In this document: in pieces, positions 18,716 to 26,104 of the stretch
How positions within the stretch are numbered: position 1 is the first letter of the stretch
Layout of the letters: each line of letters begins with the position of its first letter
Assembly: GCF_000967725.1 (NCBI RefSeq)
Contig: NZ_JXYE01000001.1
Span: forward strand, 156,477-220,476
DNA: 64,000 bases
Direction of reading: 5' to 3'
Origin: Loktanella sp. S4079
GTDB lineage: Bacteria; Pseudomonadota; Alphaproteobacteria; Rhodobacterales; Rhodobacteraceae
The notes under the pieces: model-generated
Told to the model about the DNA's origin: nothing
Seen by the model: the letters and a program-made list of their open reading frames with translations, nothing else
Databases searched by the model: none
Position numbers and translations under genes: made by a program

Positions 18716-20032
18716 TTAGAGCTCAGACAACGCACCTGCGCCAGCACGTGCACGAATGCCGTCGGCGATGGTTGCAGGGTCTGCCAGCTCATAAGAATAA
18801 GGCGGGGTCCAATCGACCTGATCTGCCAAAGGTTTCTCAGGGTTCGCTGCATTGTATAGCGCCAGCAAATCCAGGGCCTCACCATTCACGACAGACCCGG
18901 AATCTTGGGCGATTTCGCCTTTGTAGTGTCTAAAAATGCGACCCGCATCGATATCTGCAGAGATTTCAAATGCGTTCGCTTCTGACAGAATACGCGACTC
19001 TTTTCCGGCGCCGAATGCATAGGAGAAACTATAGGGGCCGTCGGCACGCGGCGTGAACAGGTTGTTGAAAACATGCACCTCGCCAAAGCGGACACGCGGT
19101 GTGCGTTGGCGTACGTTATCGTACCAGTTTCCAGCAAAGGTGACCCGCAAATGCCCGATATTTTCTGTCCGGCTGTCTGACGAACCGATGACATGAACCT
19201 TGTCATGATCAAAGAACCGGTTGTCAGTGACCGTGATGTAATTGGCCAGTTTCTTGATATCGATCAGCCCATCATGATGCTGCTTTACGCGACCAAAGAC
19301 AGGCGGCAAATGATCGTCGGGCCGCGCGCCATCTGAAAAACTGCAATTGTCGATCCAGATGTGTGTCGCTTCTTCGATCGAGATCAGGTCGTATTCCGCG
19401 TTCCAGTTGCCTTGGCTACCGTCCGTGCCGTCCCATTGCGGGAAGAAATCGTAGGAGTCTTCAAAGATGATATTGCGAATAATCACGTTCTCTACGCGTT
19501 TGACCAGCAATGTCCCATTGATAATCCGCGCGCCATCCATGCCGATGATCGTCTTGTTTGAACCGACCCGGATCATTGTGTGGGCCTTTTGGTTCTGCTC
19601 TGATCTTTCGCGCGCATCTTCGAGAGGGCCTTCAGGCTCTGCCTCGAAACCATAGGTCTGAGGATCATAGGCCGCGATGTATGCGTCTAAGTCATAGTCC
19701 GGATCGGCGAATGCGCTGGCATCTTGGGGATTACCTGCATCATCCGCCGTTAGGTCAATTGTGCCCGCAACAAAGATGATTGCAGGCGTGTCATTGCTTG
19801 CGTTGCTCGCATTGTCACCGCCTAAGGCTGCAACCAATTCCGCCCGCGTTGAAACGACAAATACCTGCTCTGGCGCGGCGTTTGCCCCGCCGGTTGTTTC
19901 GCCTTCAACAGTGGCCCAGCCCAGCGCGGGGCCCTGCTGTGCAATTGCCAACTGATCGGCAGTCACCGTTTGTGCCTGTGCAACAGAACCAGCCAAAAGG
20001 TAGGCGGCAGCGAGATATTTCATCGTCTTCAT
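18716..20032 (-). CDS. Secreted pectate lyase, PL1 family
   Basis: This polysaccharide lyase cleaves de-esterified polygalacturonate by beta-elimination, leaving unsaturated ends. The 438-residue protein has a signal peptide (MKTMKYLAAAYLLAGSVAQA), so it acts in the periplasm or outside. PL1 parallel beta-helix signatures are visible: HIWIDNCSFSDG, KQHHDGLIDIKKLANYITVT and RTPRVRFGEVHVFNN, the last holding the catalytic Arg region. The usual WIDH is WIDN here. ATG 20032 has GGAG at proper spacing. It is the only depolymerase of the locus with an export signal. Confidence 0.9.
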   Translation of the reverse strand: MKTMKYLAAAYLLAGSVAQAQTVTADQLAIAQQGPALGWATVEGETTGGANAAPEQVFVVSTRAELVAALGGDNASNASNDTPAIIFVAGTIDLTADDAGNPQDASAFADPDYDLDAYIAAYDPQTYGFEAEPEGPLEDARERSEQNQKAHTMIRVGSNKTIIGMDGARIINGTLLVKRVENVIIRNIIFEDSYDFFPQWDGTDGSQGNWNAEYDLISIEEATHIWIDNCSFSDGARPDDHLPPVFGRVKQHHDGLIDIKKLANYITVTDNRFFDHDKVHVIGSSDSRTENIGHLRVTFAGNWYDNVRQRTPRVRFGEVHVFNNLFTPRADGPYSFSYAFGAGKESRILSEANAFEISADIDAGRIFRHYKGEIAQDSGSVVNGEALDLLALYNAANPEKPLADQVDWTPPYSYELADPATIADGIRARAGAGALSEL

Positions 20033-20088
20033 TGTCGTCTCCGGTTTTTAGGGTCAATCGAATGGATCGAAACACAGGCAACTGGTGA

Positions 20089-21369
20089 TCAGTGGAACAA
20101 GGACGGCAGCCAAAGTGACAGCGCTGGGACATAAGTGACGAGCATCAGCGTCCCAAAGGCGGCACCGTAGAATGGCCAGATGGATTTGACGGCATCAAAA
20201 ATCGGAATGCGCCCGACTGCACAGCCGACAAAGAGCACCGCACCGACAGGCGGGGTACATAGACCAATCCCAAGGTTCATGATCAGGATCACACCAAAGT
20301 GGACCGGATCAACGCCAAAGGCTGTCGCCACCGGCAAAAAGATCGGCGTGGTGATGACGATCAGCGGCGACATATCCATGAATGTCCCCAACATCAGCAA
20401 AACGACGTTCAATAGCAGCAAGATGACGATAGGGTTGTCAGATACGCCTTGCAGGAAGCTGACCATCGACGCAGGCACCTTGAGATAGGCCAAGAGCCAG
20501 CCAAAGGACGCGGCACATCCGATGACCAATAGCACCATCGCAGTTGTCCGAACTGCCGCGAATGTTGCTTCAACGAAATCATGCCAACTCAGGCTGCGAT
20601 ACACAAAGAATGTGATTATCAGCGCATAGACCACGGCGATGTTGGACGATTCAGACGCCGTAAAGATACCGGATCGGACCCCGCCAAAGATGATCGCAAC
20701 CAAGATCAGGCCGGGTGCAGCCGAAACAAACAAGGTTCCCATCATGGCAAGGCCGGGGAATTTTTCGGTCGGGTATCCGCGTTTTTTCGCGACAAACCAT
20801 GCGGCGGCCATCAACGACAAGGCCAGCATGAAACCGGGAATAATCCCTGCGGTAAAGAGATCAGCAATCGAAATGCGCCCGCCAGCCGAGATCGAGTAGA
20901 TGATCATGTTGTGCGAAGGCGGCAACATCAGCGCAATGATCGAGCTGACGACAGTAATGTTTACCGCATAGTCCACGCCATAGCCGCGTTCTTTCATTTG
21001 GGGAACCATCAAGCCCCCCACGGCAGATGCATCAGCCGCAGCCGACCCTGAAACGCCACCAAACATGACAGAGGCGAGAATATTCACCTGACCAAGGCCA
21101 CCGCGCAAATGCCCCACAAAGGCACCCGCGAGAGCCACCAGCCGCCGCGCGATATCACCGCGCACCATCAGGTCGCCTGCGTAGATAAAGAACGGGATCG
21201 CCATCAGCGCAAAGACCGACACCCCGGAATTCAACCGCTGGAACACGACCACAGGCGGCAGCCCTAAATAGGCAATCGTCGCAAAGCTGGACACACCTAG
21301 GCAAAAGGCAACTGGCGTCCCAATCAGAAGCAGGAACGTGAAAGTTCCAAATAGTACGTAAAGCTCCAT
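20089..21369 (-). CDS. dctM: TRAP transporter large permease (DctM)
   Basis: This is the 12-helix ion-coupled translocation subunit of a tripartite TRAP importer, 426 residues. ATG 21369 (MELYVLFGTF) is chosen because GAGG precedes it and the first membrane helix starts right after; upstream in-frame codons lie within dctQ. The conserved SGSAAADASAVGG and GTFMDMSPLIVITTPIFLP segments are present. With the adjacent dctQ and dctP it forms one transporter, embedded between uxaC and the pectate lyase gene, so a uronate or unsaturated di-uronate is the likely cargo. Confidence 0.92.
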   Translation of the reverse strand: MELYVLFGTFTFLLLIGTPVAFCLGVSSFATIAYLGLPPVVVFQRLNSGVSVFALMAIPFFIYAGDLMVRGDIARRLVALAGAFVGHLRGGLGQVNILASVMFGGVSGSAAADASAVGGLMVPQMKERGYGVDYAVNITVVSSIIALMLPPSHNMIIYSISAGGRISIADLFTAGIIPGFMLALSLMAAAWFVAKKRGYPTEKFPGLAMMGTLFVSAAPGLILVAIIFGGVRSGIFTASESSNIAVVYALIITFFVYRSLSWHDFVEATFAAVRTTAMVLLVIGCAASFGWLLAYLKVPASMVSFLQGVSDNPIVILLLLNVVLLMLGTFMDMSPLIVITTPIFLPVATAFGVDPVHFGVILIMNLGIGLCTPPVGAVLFVGCAVGRIPIFDAVKSIWPFYGAAFGTLMLVTYVPALSLWLPSLFH

Positions 21370-21370
21370 C

Positions 21371-21901
21371 CTAGGTCGCCTCGCTATTATCGTCGCCAAA
21401 GCGAGCGGTCGGCAGACCTGCGGCACGGCGCGCTATGCGCTCGACCGAGAACAGCACAACAAGTACGCCACCAGCAACGATAGGAATAAAGTCATAGGCA
21501 CCCGAAATGCCCAACGAAGGCAGCGTATTTCCTGCGGTCTTTTCCGCGAGCTGCCAACCAAACCAGATCATGCCAAGGCCGAAACCAGCAACGACAAGAT
21601 CGGAAATTGAATAGAGGAACATCTTGCCTTTATGCGGGATCACATAAAGCAGCACATCGAACGACAGGTGATAGCCTTCGCGAATGCCGACAGCCGCCCC
21701 AAGAAAAATGAACCACCCCATGATCATCACAGAGGCAGGTTCGGTCCACGCGATACTGTCATTCAAAACATAGCGCCAAAAGACCTGCGCCGCGATCAGA
21801 ACTGTCATCACAACGAGCCCAGTTCCCGCAGCCCATAGCGCTGCGCGACCGATAAAGCCGGTGATCACAGCGATTTTCAACATCAAGCCCTGCACAGGCA
21901 T
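21371..21901 (-). CDS. dctQ: TRAP transporter small permease (DctQ)
   Basis: This four-helix membrane subunit of 176 residues is of the DctQ family, with WRYVLNDSIAWTEPASVMIMGW as its central signature region. ATG 21901 is used; an in-frame ATG at 21883 is an alternative. The stop lies one base before dctM. It is co-transcribed with dctP and dctM. Confidence 0.9.
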   Translation of the reverse strand: MPVQGLMLKIAVITGFIGRAALWAAGTGLVVMTVLIAAQVFWRYVLNDSIAWTEPASVMIMGWFIFLGAAVGIREGYHLSFDVLLYVIPHKGKMFLYSISDLVVAGFGLGMIWFGWQLAEKTAGNTLPSLGISGAYDFIPIVAGGVLVVLFSVERIARRAAGLPTARFGDDNSEAT

Positions 21902-21918
21902 TCCCCCAAACGTAGTAA

Positions 21919-21940
21919 GCCCGCGACAAATGCCGCGAGC
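21919..21940 (-). promoter_or_regulatory. Small stem-loop between dctP and dctQ
   Basis: GCCCGCG and CGCGAGC flank an eight-base loop (one mismatch in the stem) in the 50-bp gap after the dctP stop. No T-run follows. Its position directly after a binding-protein gene matches the other hairpins in this window. It is weaker than those. Confidence 0.35.
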
Positions 21941-21951
21941 CTGTATTTGTC

Positions 21952-22932
21952 TTATTCAGTGGCCTGAATGTCAGCGACCATCTGCTGAAGAACAGGTGAG
22001 GTTACGTATTTCTCGTAAACAGGAACCATCGCTTCGATGAATGGTGTCTTGTCGATGTCGGTTACGATCTCGACACCCGCAGCACGCACGCGCGCCTCGG
22101 ATTCAGCTTCGCGAGCTTCCCACAGTTCACGCATCACAGGAACGGAATCGCGCGCAGCTTGGCGAACGATTTCCTGATCTTCGGCCGACAGCTTATCAAA
22201 GCTGGATTTCGCCATCACCAGAACCTCTGGGACGATCAAGTGCTGATCAAGCGTGTAGTACTGCGCGACTTCAAAGTGGCCAGAGCTGTCGTAAGATGGC
22301 CAGTTGTTTTCCGCACCATCAATGACGCCAGTTTGGATCGAAGAGTAGACCTCGCCGTATGGCATTGGTGTCGCATTCGCACCCAGCGCAGAAACCATAT
22401 CTACGAACATGTCAGACTGCATGACACGGAACTTGAGGCCCGCGAGATCCTCGATCGAGTTGATCGGCTTTTGCGAGTTGTAGAAACTGCGCGAACCACC
22501 GTCGTAAAAGGCAAGACCAACAAGGTCATGGTCGCTAAACGCGTCCAAGATTTGCTGACCGACAGGTCCGTCCATCACTTTGTGCATATGTTCAACCGAA
22601 CGGAAGATATATGGCAGCGAAGGAATCTGTGTTTCTTCGATGATGTTATTGAATGGCCCGAGCGATACGCGGTTCATGTCGATCACGCCGAACTGCGTTT
22701 GTTCGATGGTGTCTTTCTCCTGACCCAACTGCGCAGAGTGGAATACTTCGATACACAGGCGACCGTCTGTGCGCTCCTCGAGCAGGTCACCCATGTGGTT
22801 CACGGCAGCAACCGTTGGATAGCCATCAGGGTGCGTATCTGATGAACGCAGGGTGACCTCGCATGCTGTCGCAGCAGAGGCCATTGCAACGCTGGCCAGC
22901 AAAGCAGCACCAATAGTTTTCGTAAATGTCAT
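21952..22932 (-). CDS. dctP: TRAP transporter substrate-binding protein (DctP)
   Basis: This 326-residue periplasmic binding protein is of the DctP family. ATG 22932 follows GGGAGGAG closely and opens a signal peptide ending near ASAATACE; the longer upstream reading frame has no support. Ligand-domain signatures include [13 protein letters not shown], containing the Arg that pairs with the ligand carboxylate in this family, and [19 protein letters not shown]. Context between uxaC and pectate lyase suggests galacturonate, glucuronate or an unsaturated uronate as ligand. Confidence 0.92.
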   Translation of the reverse strand: MTFTKTIGAALLASVAMASAATACEVTLRSSDTHPDGYPTVAAVNHMGDLLEERTDGRLCIEVFHSAQLGQEKDTIEQTQFGVIDMNRVSLGPFNNIIEETQIPSLPYIFRSVEHMHKVMDGPVGQQILDAFSDHDLVGLAFYDGGSRSFYNSQKPINSIEDLAGLKFRVMQSDMFVDMVSALGANATPMPYGEVYSSIQTGVIDGAENNWPSYDSSGHFEVAQYYTLDQHLIVPEVLVMAKSSFDKLSAEDQEIVRQAARDSVPVMRELWEAREAESEARVRAAGVEIVTDIDKTPFIEAMVPVYEKYVTSPVLQQMVADIQATE

Positions 22933-22960
22933 TGTTTCTCCTCCCAGAAAATGACCCGTT

Positions 22961-24367
22961 TCAGAGTCGATAAGCTTGCTTAGCAAGCCGATAGGTGAGG
23001 TCATGCGCGACCTCATGTGCATCCGCCATTCCAAGCCGCCCTGTCGCGACAAGATTGGCCAGATATGCGCAATCCGAGCGCCGAGCGACATCGTGCCGGG
23101 CTGGGATTGAACAGAACGCGCGGGTGTCGTCATTAAAGCCGACCGTGTTGTAGAACCCGCATGTTTCTGTTGTTTGTTCACGGAATCGTTTGATCCCTTC
23201 GTAGCTGTCAAAGAACCACCAAGGCGGCCCCAGACGCAGCGCAGGGTATGCCCCTGCCAATGGCGCCAATTCACGGCTGTAGCTGGTTTCATCCAAGGTA
23301 AACACGATCACCGTCAGTGACGGCTCCATGCCCACTGCATCCAGCAACGGCTTTAGCGCCCGGACGTAATCCGTCTGACTTGGGATATCGAAACCCTTGT
23401 CACGACCAAAACCAGCAAATACCCCAGCCGAATGGTTACGGAACGACCCCGGATGGATTTGTAAAACCAGCCCGTCATCTAGGCTCATCTTGGCCATCTC
23501 GGTCAGCATTTGCCCACGGAATGCATCGGCCTCTGCGGCCGAGCACGTCCCTGCCAGCGCCTTAGCGAATAGCGCCGCTGCATCCGCGGCTGACATATTT
23601 TCGGTACGCGCTGTTGCGTGACCATGGTCGCTCGCGGTGGCACCGCTTTCCTTAAAGAACGCGCGCCGCTTACGATGGGCGGCTAGGTATCCTTCCCATG
23701 TCGCGGTATCTTCGCCTGTCAGCGCGCCCAGCTGGGCAACATTATCAGCAAAGCCTTCGAACTCTGGATCGACGACATTGTCGGGACGGTATGTGGTGAT
23801 CACACGACCACCCCAACCGCTGTCAGCGATTTGTTGATGCCACTTCAGATCATCCAACGCGCTTTCCGTGGTGGCGAGCGCTTCGATCTTGAACCGATCG
23901 AATAGGGCACGCGGGCGGAAGTCATCCTGCGCCAATTTGCTGTCGATGTGATCGTAATAGGCGTCAGCGGTGTCTGCTGATAGGCGCTCATCAATCCCGA
24001 ACACATGTTCAAACGAATGATCCAACCACATCGCAGACGGCGTCCCGCGCAGCAAATAATAGTTCTCGGCAAAGCGTTTCCAGATTTTGCGGGGATCCGT
24101 TTCGACCGTGCCACCATCAATACGTGGCACGCCAAGGTCAGCCATGCTCACGCCCTGCGATACCAACATCCGAAACACATAGTGATCCGGAACAACAAAA
24201 AGCTGGGCAGGGTCAGGAAAGCGTTCGTTCTTTGCAAACCAGCTCGGGTCGCAGTGCCCGTGCGGGCTGATAATGGGTAAATCCGCAACGCTGTCATAAA
24301 GCGCACGGGCGATTTTTCGCACCCCTGATTCGACCGGAAAAAGTCGGTCAGGATCAGTTAATTTCAT
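22961..24367 (-). CDS. uxaC: Glucuronate/galacturonate isomerase
   Basis: UxaC isomerises D-glucuronate to fructuronate and D-galacturonate to tagaturonate. The 468-residue product has the amidohydrolase-fold metal motif SPHGHCDP near residues 32-39 and matches family length. ATG 24367 ([10 protein letters not shown]) follows a G-rich stretch; the 13 codons upstream are not supported. It is the first gene of the ten-gene operon and reads from a promoter in the 81-bp gap shared with the divergent gntR-type gene. Confidence 0.95.
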   Translation of the reverse strand: MKLTDPDRLFPVESGVRKIARALYDSVADLPIISPHGHCDPSWFAKNERFPDPAQLFVVPDHYVFRMLVSQGVSMADLGVPRIDGGTVETDPRKIWKRFAENYYLLRGTPSAMWLDHSFEHVFGIDERLSADTADAYYDHIDSKLAQDDFRPRALFDRFKIEALATTESALDDLKWHQQIADSGWGGRVITTYRPDNVVDPEFEGFADNVAQLGALTGEDTATWEGYLAAHRKRRAFFKESGATASDHGHATARTENMSAADAAALFAKALAGTCSAAEADAFRGQMLTEMAKMSLDDGLVLQIHPGSFRNHSAGVFAGFGRDKGFDIPSQTDYVRALKPLLDAVGMEPSLTVIVFTLDETSYSRELAPLAGAYPALRLGPPWWFFDSYEGIKRFREQTTETCGFYNTVGFNDDTRAFCSIPARHDVARRSDCAYLANLVATGRLGMADAHEVAHDLTYRLAKQAYRL

Positions 24368-24406
24368 CGAATTTCCCCCCAAAGGACTTGCGATACCTCT
24401 AGTCAT

Positions 24407-24435
24407 CTAATATGTTAGTCTGGTAGATACGTCAA
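24407..24435 (-). promoter_or_regulatory. Predicted sigma70-type promoter of the uxaC operon
   Basis: Reading the minus strand, TTGACG (24435-24430) is followed after exactly 17 bases by TATTAG (24412-24407). The conserved element at 24411-24426 occupies the spacer, so a bound repressor would block polymerase. Confidence 0.55.
24411..24426. promoter_or_regulatory. Putative operator shared with the GH4/araC region
   Basis: TATGTTAGTCTGGTAG matches the element at 13297-13312 at 15 of 16 bases. It lies between the predicted -35 and -10 of the uxaC operon and immediately upstream of the gntR-type gene. The GntR-family protein encoded next to it is the most economical candidate binder. Confidence 0.6.
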
Positions 24436-24448
24436 ACTGGAAATTGCC

Positions 24449-25141
24449 ATGCCCGCGCTAGCCTCTCTTGGCCAAATGCAAACCACGACAGCCACCGATC
24501 AGGTTTTTCAGGCGCTTTATTCAGCGATCATTACCCTTGAACTCGCCCCCGGCAGCAAGGTGTCCGAGGCAGAGGTCGCGCGTAATCTTGGGGTGTCGCG
24601 ACAGCCTGTACGCGACGCGTTTTATCGACTGTCTGAACTAGGCTTTATGTTGATCCGCCCGCAACGCGCGACCACCATCACATACATCTCAGAACAGGCG
24701 CTCTTGGACGCACGGTTTATCCGTACCGCCCTAGAGGTCGAATGCCTGCGCACAGCGATTGCCAAAATTGATGATGCTGACGTGGCCCGATTGGATGACC
24801 TACTTGCCCAGCAAGAAGAGGCCATCGAAAAAGGTGATCGGCTTGGCTTTCATGCGCTCGACGACCAATTCCACGAAGCCATCTGCGATATTGCCGGACA
24901 TCCCAAAGCGTGGAACCTAATCCACGAACAAAAGGTCCACCTTGATCGGGTGCGCTATCTATCACTGGCCTTTGGCGCGCAGAGCGCACTGGACGATCAC
25001 CGCGCGATTATGAAATGCATCCGCGACCGCGACGCCGACGCAGGAGAGGCACAGCTTCGCACACATTTGGCGCGTATTCTGGGCATCTTGGAACAGGTGC
25101 GCTCATCACATCCAGAGTTGATGGAAAGCCACCAAAAATGA
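24449..25141 (+). CDS. GntR-family regulator (FadR/FCD subfamily) of the uronate locus
   Basis: This 230-residue regulator has an N-terminal winged helix (about residues 18-80, including KVSEAEVARNLGVSRQPVRDA) and a C-terminal FCD ligand domain whose His/Asp residues (ALDDQFHEAI) usually bind a metal and a carboxylate. It is divergent from uxaC and 4 bp overlapped with the KDG kinase gene. A role as repressor relieved by a uronate or KDG-pathway intermediate is inferred. ATG 24449 is used; a second in-frame ATG nine codons later is possible. Confidence 0.88.
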   Translation: MPALASLGQMQTTTATDQVFQALYSAIITLELAPGSKVSEAEVARNLGVSRQPVRDAFYRLSELGFMLIRPQRATTITYISEQALLDARFIRTALEVECLRTAIAKIDDADVARLDDLLAQQEEAIEKGDRLGFHALDDQFHEAICDIAGHPKAWNLIHEQKVHLDRVRYLSLAFGAQSALDDHRAIMKCIRDRDADAGEAQLRTHLARILGILEQVRSSHPELMESHQK

Positions 25142-26034
25142 CGAACCGTATTCTCGCGATCGGCGAATGCATGGTCGAAATGGCCCCTCAGGCACAGGGC
25201 GGCTATGCGATGGGATTTGCTGGCGATACGCTTAACACCGCGTGGTATCTGCGCAAAGCACTGCCAACGGATTGGGAAATCTCGTATCTGACAGGTGTTG
25301 GCACCGATGCGATGTCGCAGCAGATGACTGAATTCATCTCTACCGCCGGGATTAGGCCAGAGTTCCTAACCGTCACAGATCGCACGGTTGGACTATATAT
25401 GATCTCGCTTAAGGACGGAGAGCGCAGTTTCAGCTATTGGCGCAGCGTATCAGCGGCGCGCAAACTGGGGCAACATCACACGCCGATTGACACGCTGCGC
25501 GCCGGTGATGTCGCATATTTTTCCGGCATCACCATGGCCATCGTCGAACCCGAAGATCGCAGCGCTTTGCTTGATCGGCTGACCTCAGCACGCGAACGGG
25601 GTGTGATCATCGCCTTTGATCCCAATTTGCGCCCCCGGCTTTGGGCGAACAATCATGAAATGCGCGATTGGATCATGAAGGCTGCCGCAGTATCCGACAT
25701 CGCGCTGCCATCATTTGAAGACGAGGCCGACATTTTTGGTGACGCAGGTAAGGCCGCAACATTGAAACGCTACCAAGACGCCGGTGTCAGTTGTGTCGTG
25801 GTCAAAGACGGACCCGCCGATGTCTTGGCACAAATTGGCACGAACACCCCCGTCACGGTGACCCCGCAGATTAACCCGAGCCCGGTTGACACAACAGCGG
25901 CTGGGGATTCATTCAATGCAGCATTCTTGGCCGTGTATCTGCGTGATAAGGACCTAGCCAAAGCCATCGGCGCAGGTTGTGCGTTGTCGTATCAAGTGGT
26001 GTCGCATAAGGGCGCGTTGGTCGATCTCAGCTAA
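25138..26034 (+). CDS. kdgK: 2-keto-3-deoxygluconate kinase (PfkB family)
   Basis: KdgK phosphorylates KDG, the product common to the KduD and UxuA branches, to KDPG. The 298-residue PfkB-fold kinase has ILAIGECMVEM at the N-terminus and the C-terminal DTTAAGDSFNAAF anion-hole/catalytic-base motif. ATG 25138 overlaps the gntR stop (ATGA). No KDPG aldolase gene is found in the window, so the pathway must finish elsewhere. Confidence 0.92.
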   Translation: MTNRILAIGECMVEMAPQAQGGYAMGFAGDTLNTAWYLRKALPTDWEISYLTGVGTDAMSQQMTEFISTAGIRPEFLTVTDRTVGLYMISLKDGERSFSYWRSVSAARKLGQHHTPIDTLRAGDVAYFSGITMAIVEPEDRSALLDRLTSARERGVIIAFDPNLRPRLWANNHEMRDWIMKAAAVSDIALPSFEDEADIFGDAGKAATLKRYQDAGVSCVVVKDGPADVLAQIGTNTPVTVTPQINPSPVDTTAAGDSFNAAFLAVYLRDKDLAKAIGAGCALSYQVVSHKGALVDLS

Positions 26035-26104
26035 TCGTGTCAAACTGTTGCTTTGGCTGCTTTCCTTCCGTTACCAATGACGAAATTCGCGGAGGAAACA
26101 CACA

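Noticed and set aside
22159..22842. Plus-strand frame of 227 codons opposite dctP
   Set aside because: It is antisense to a complete TRAP binding protein and has no known motifs.
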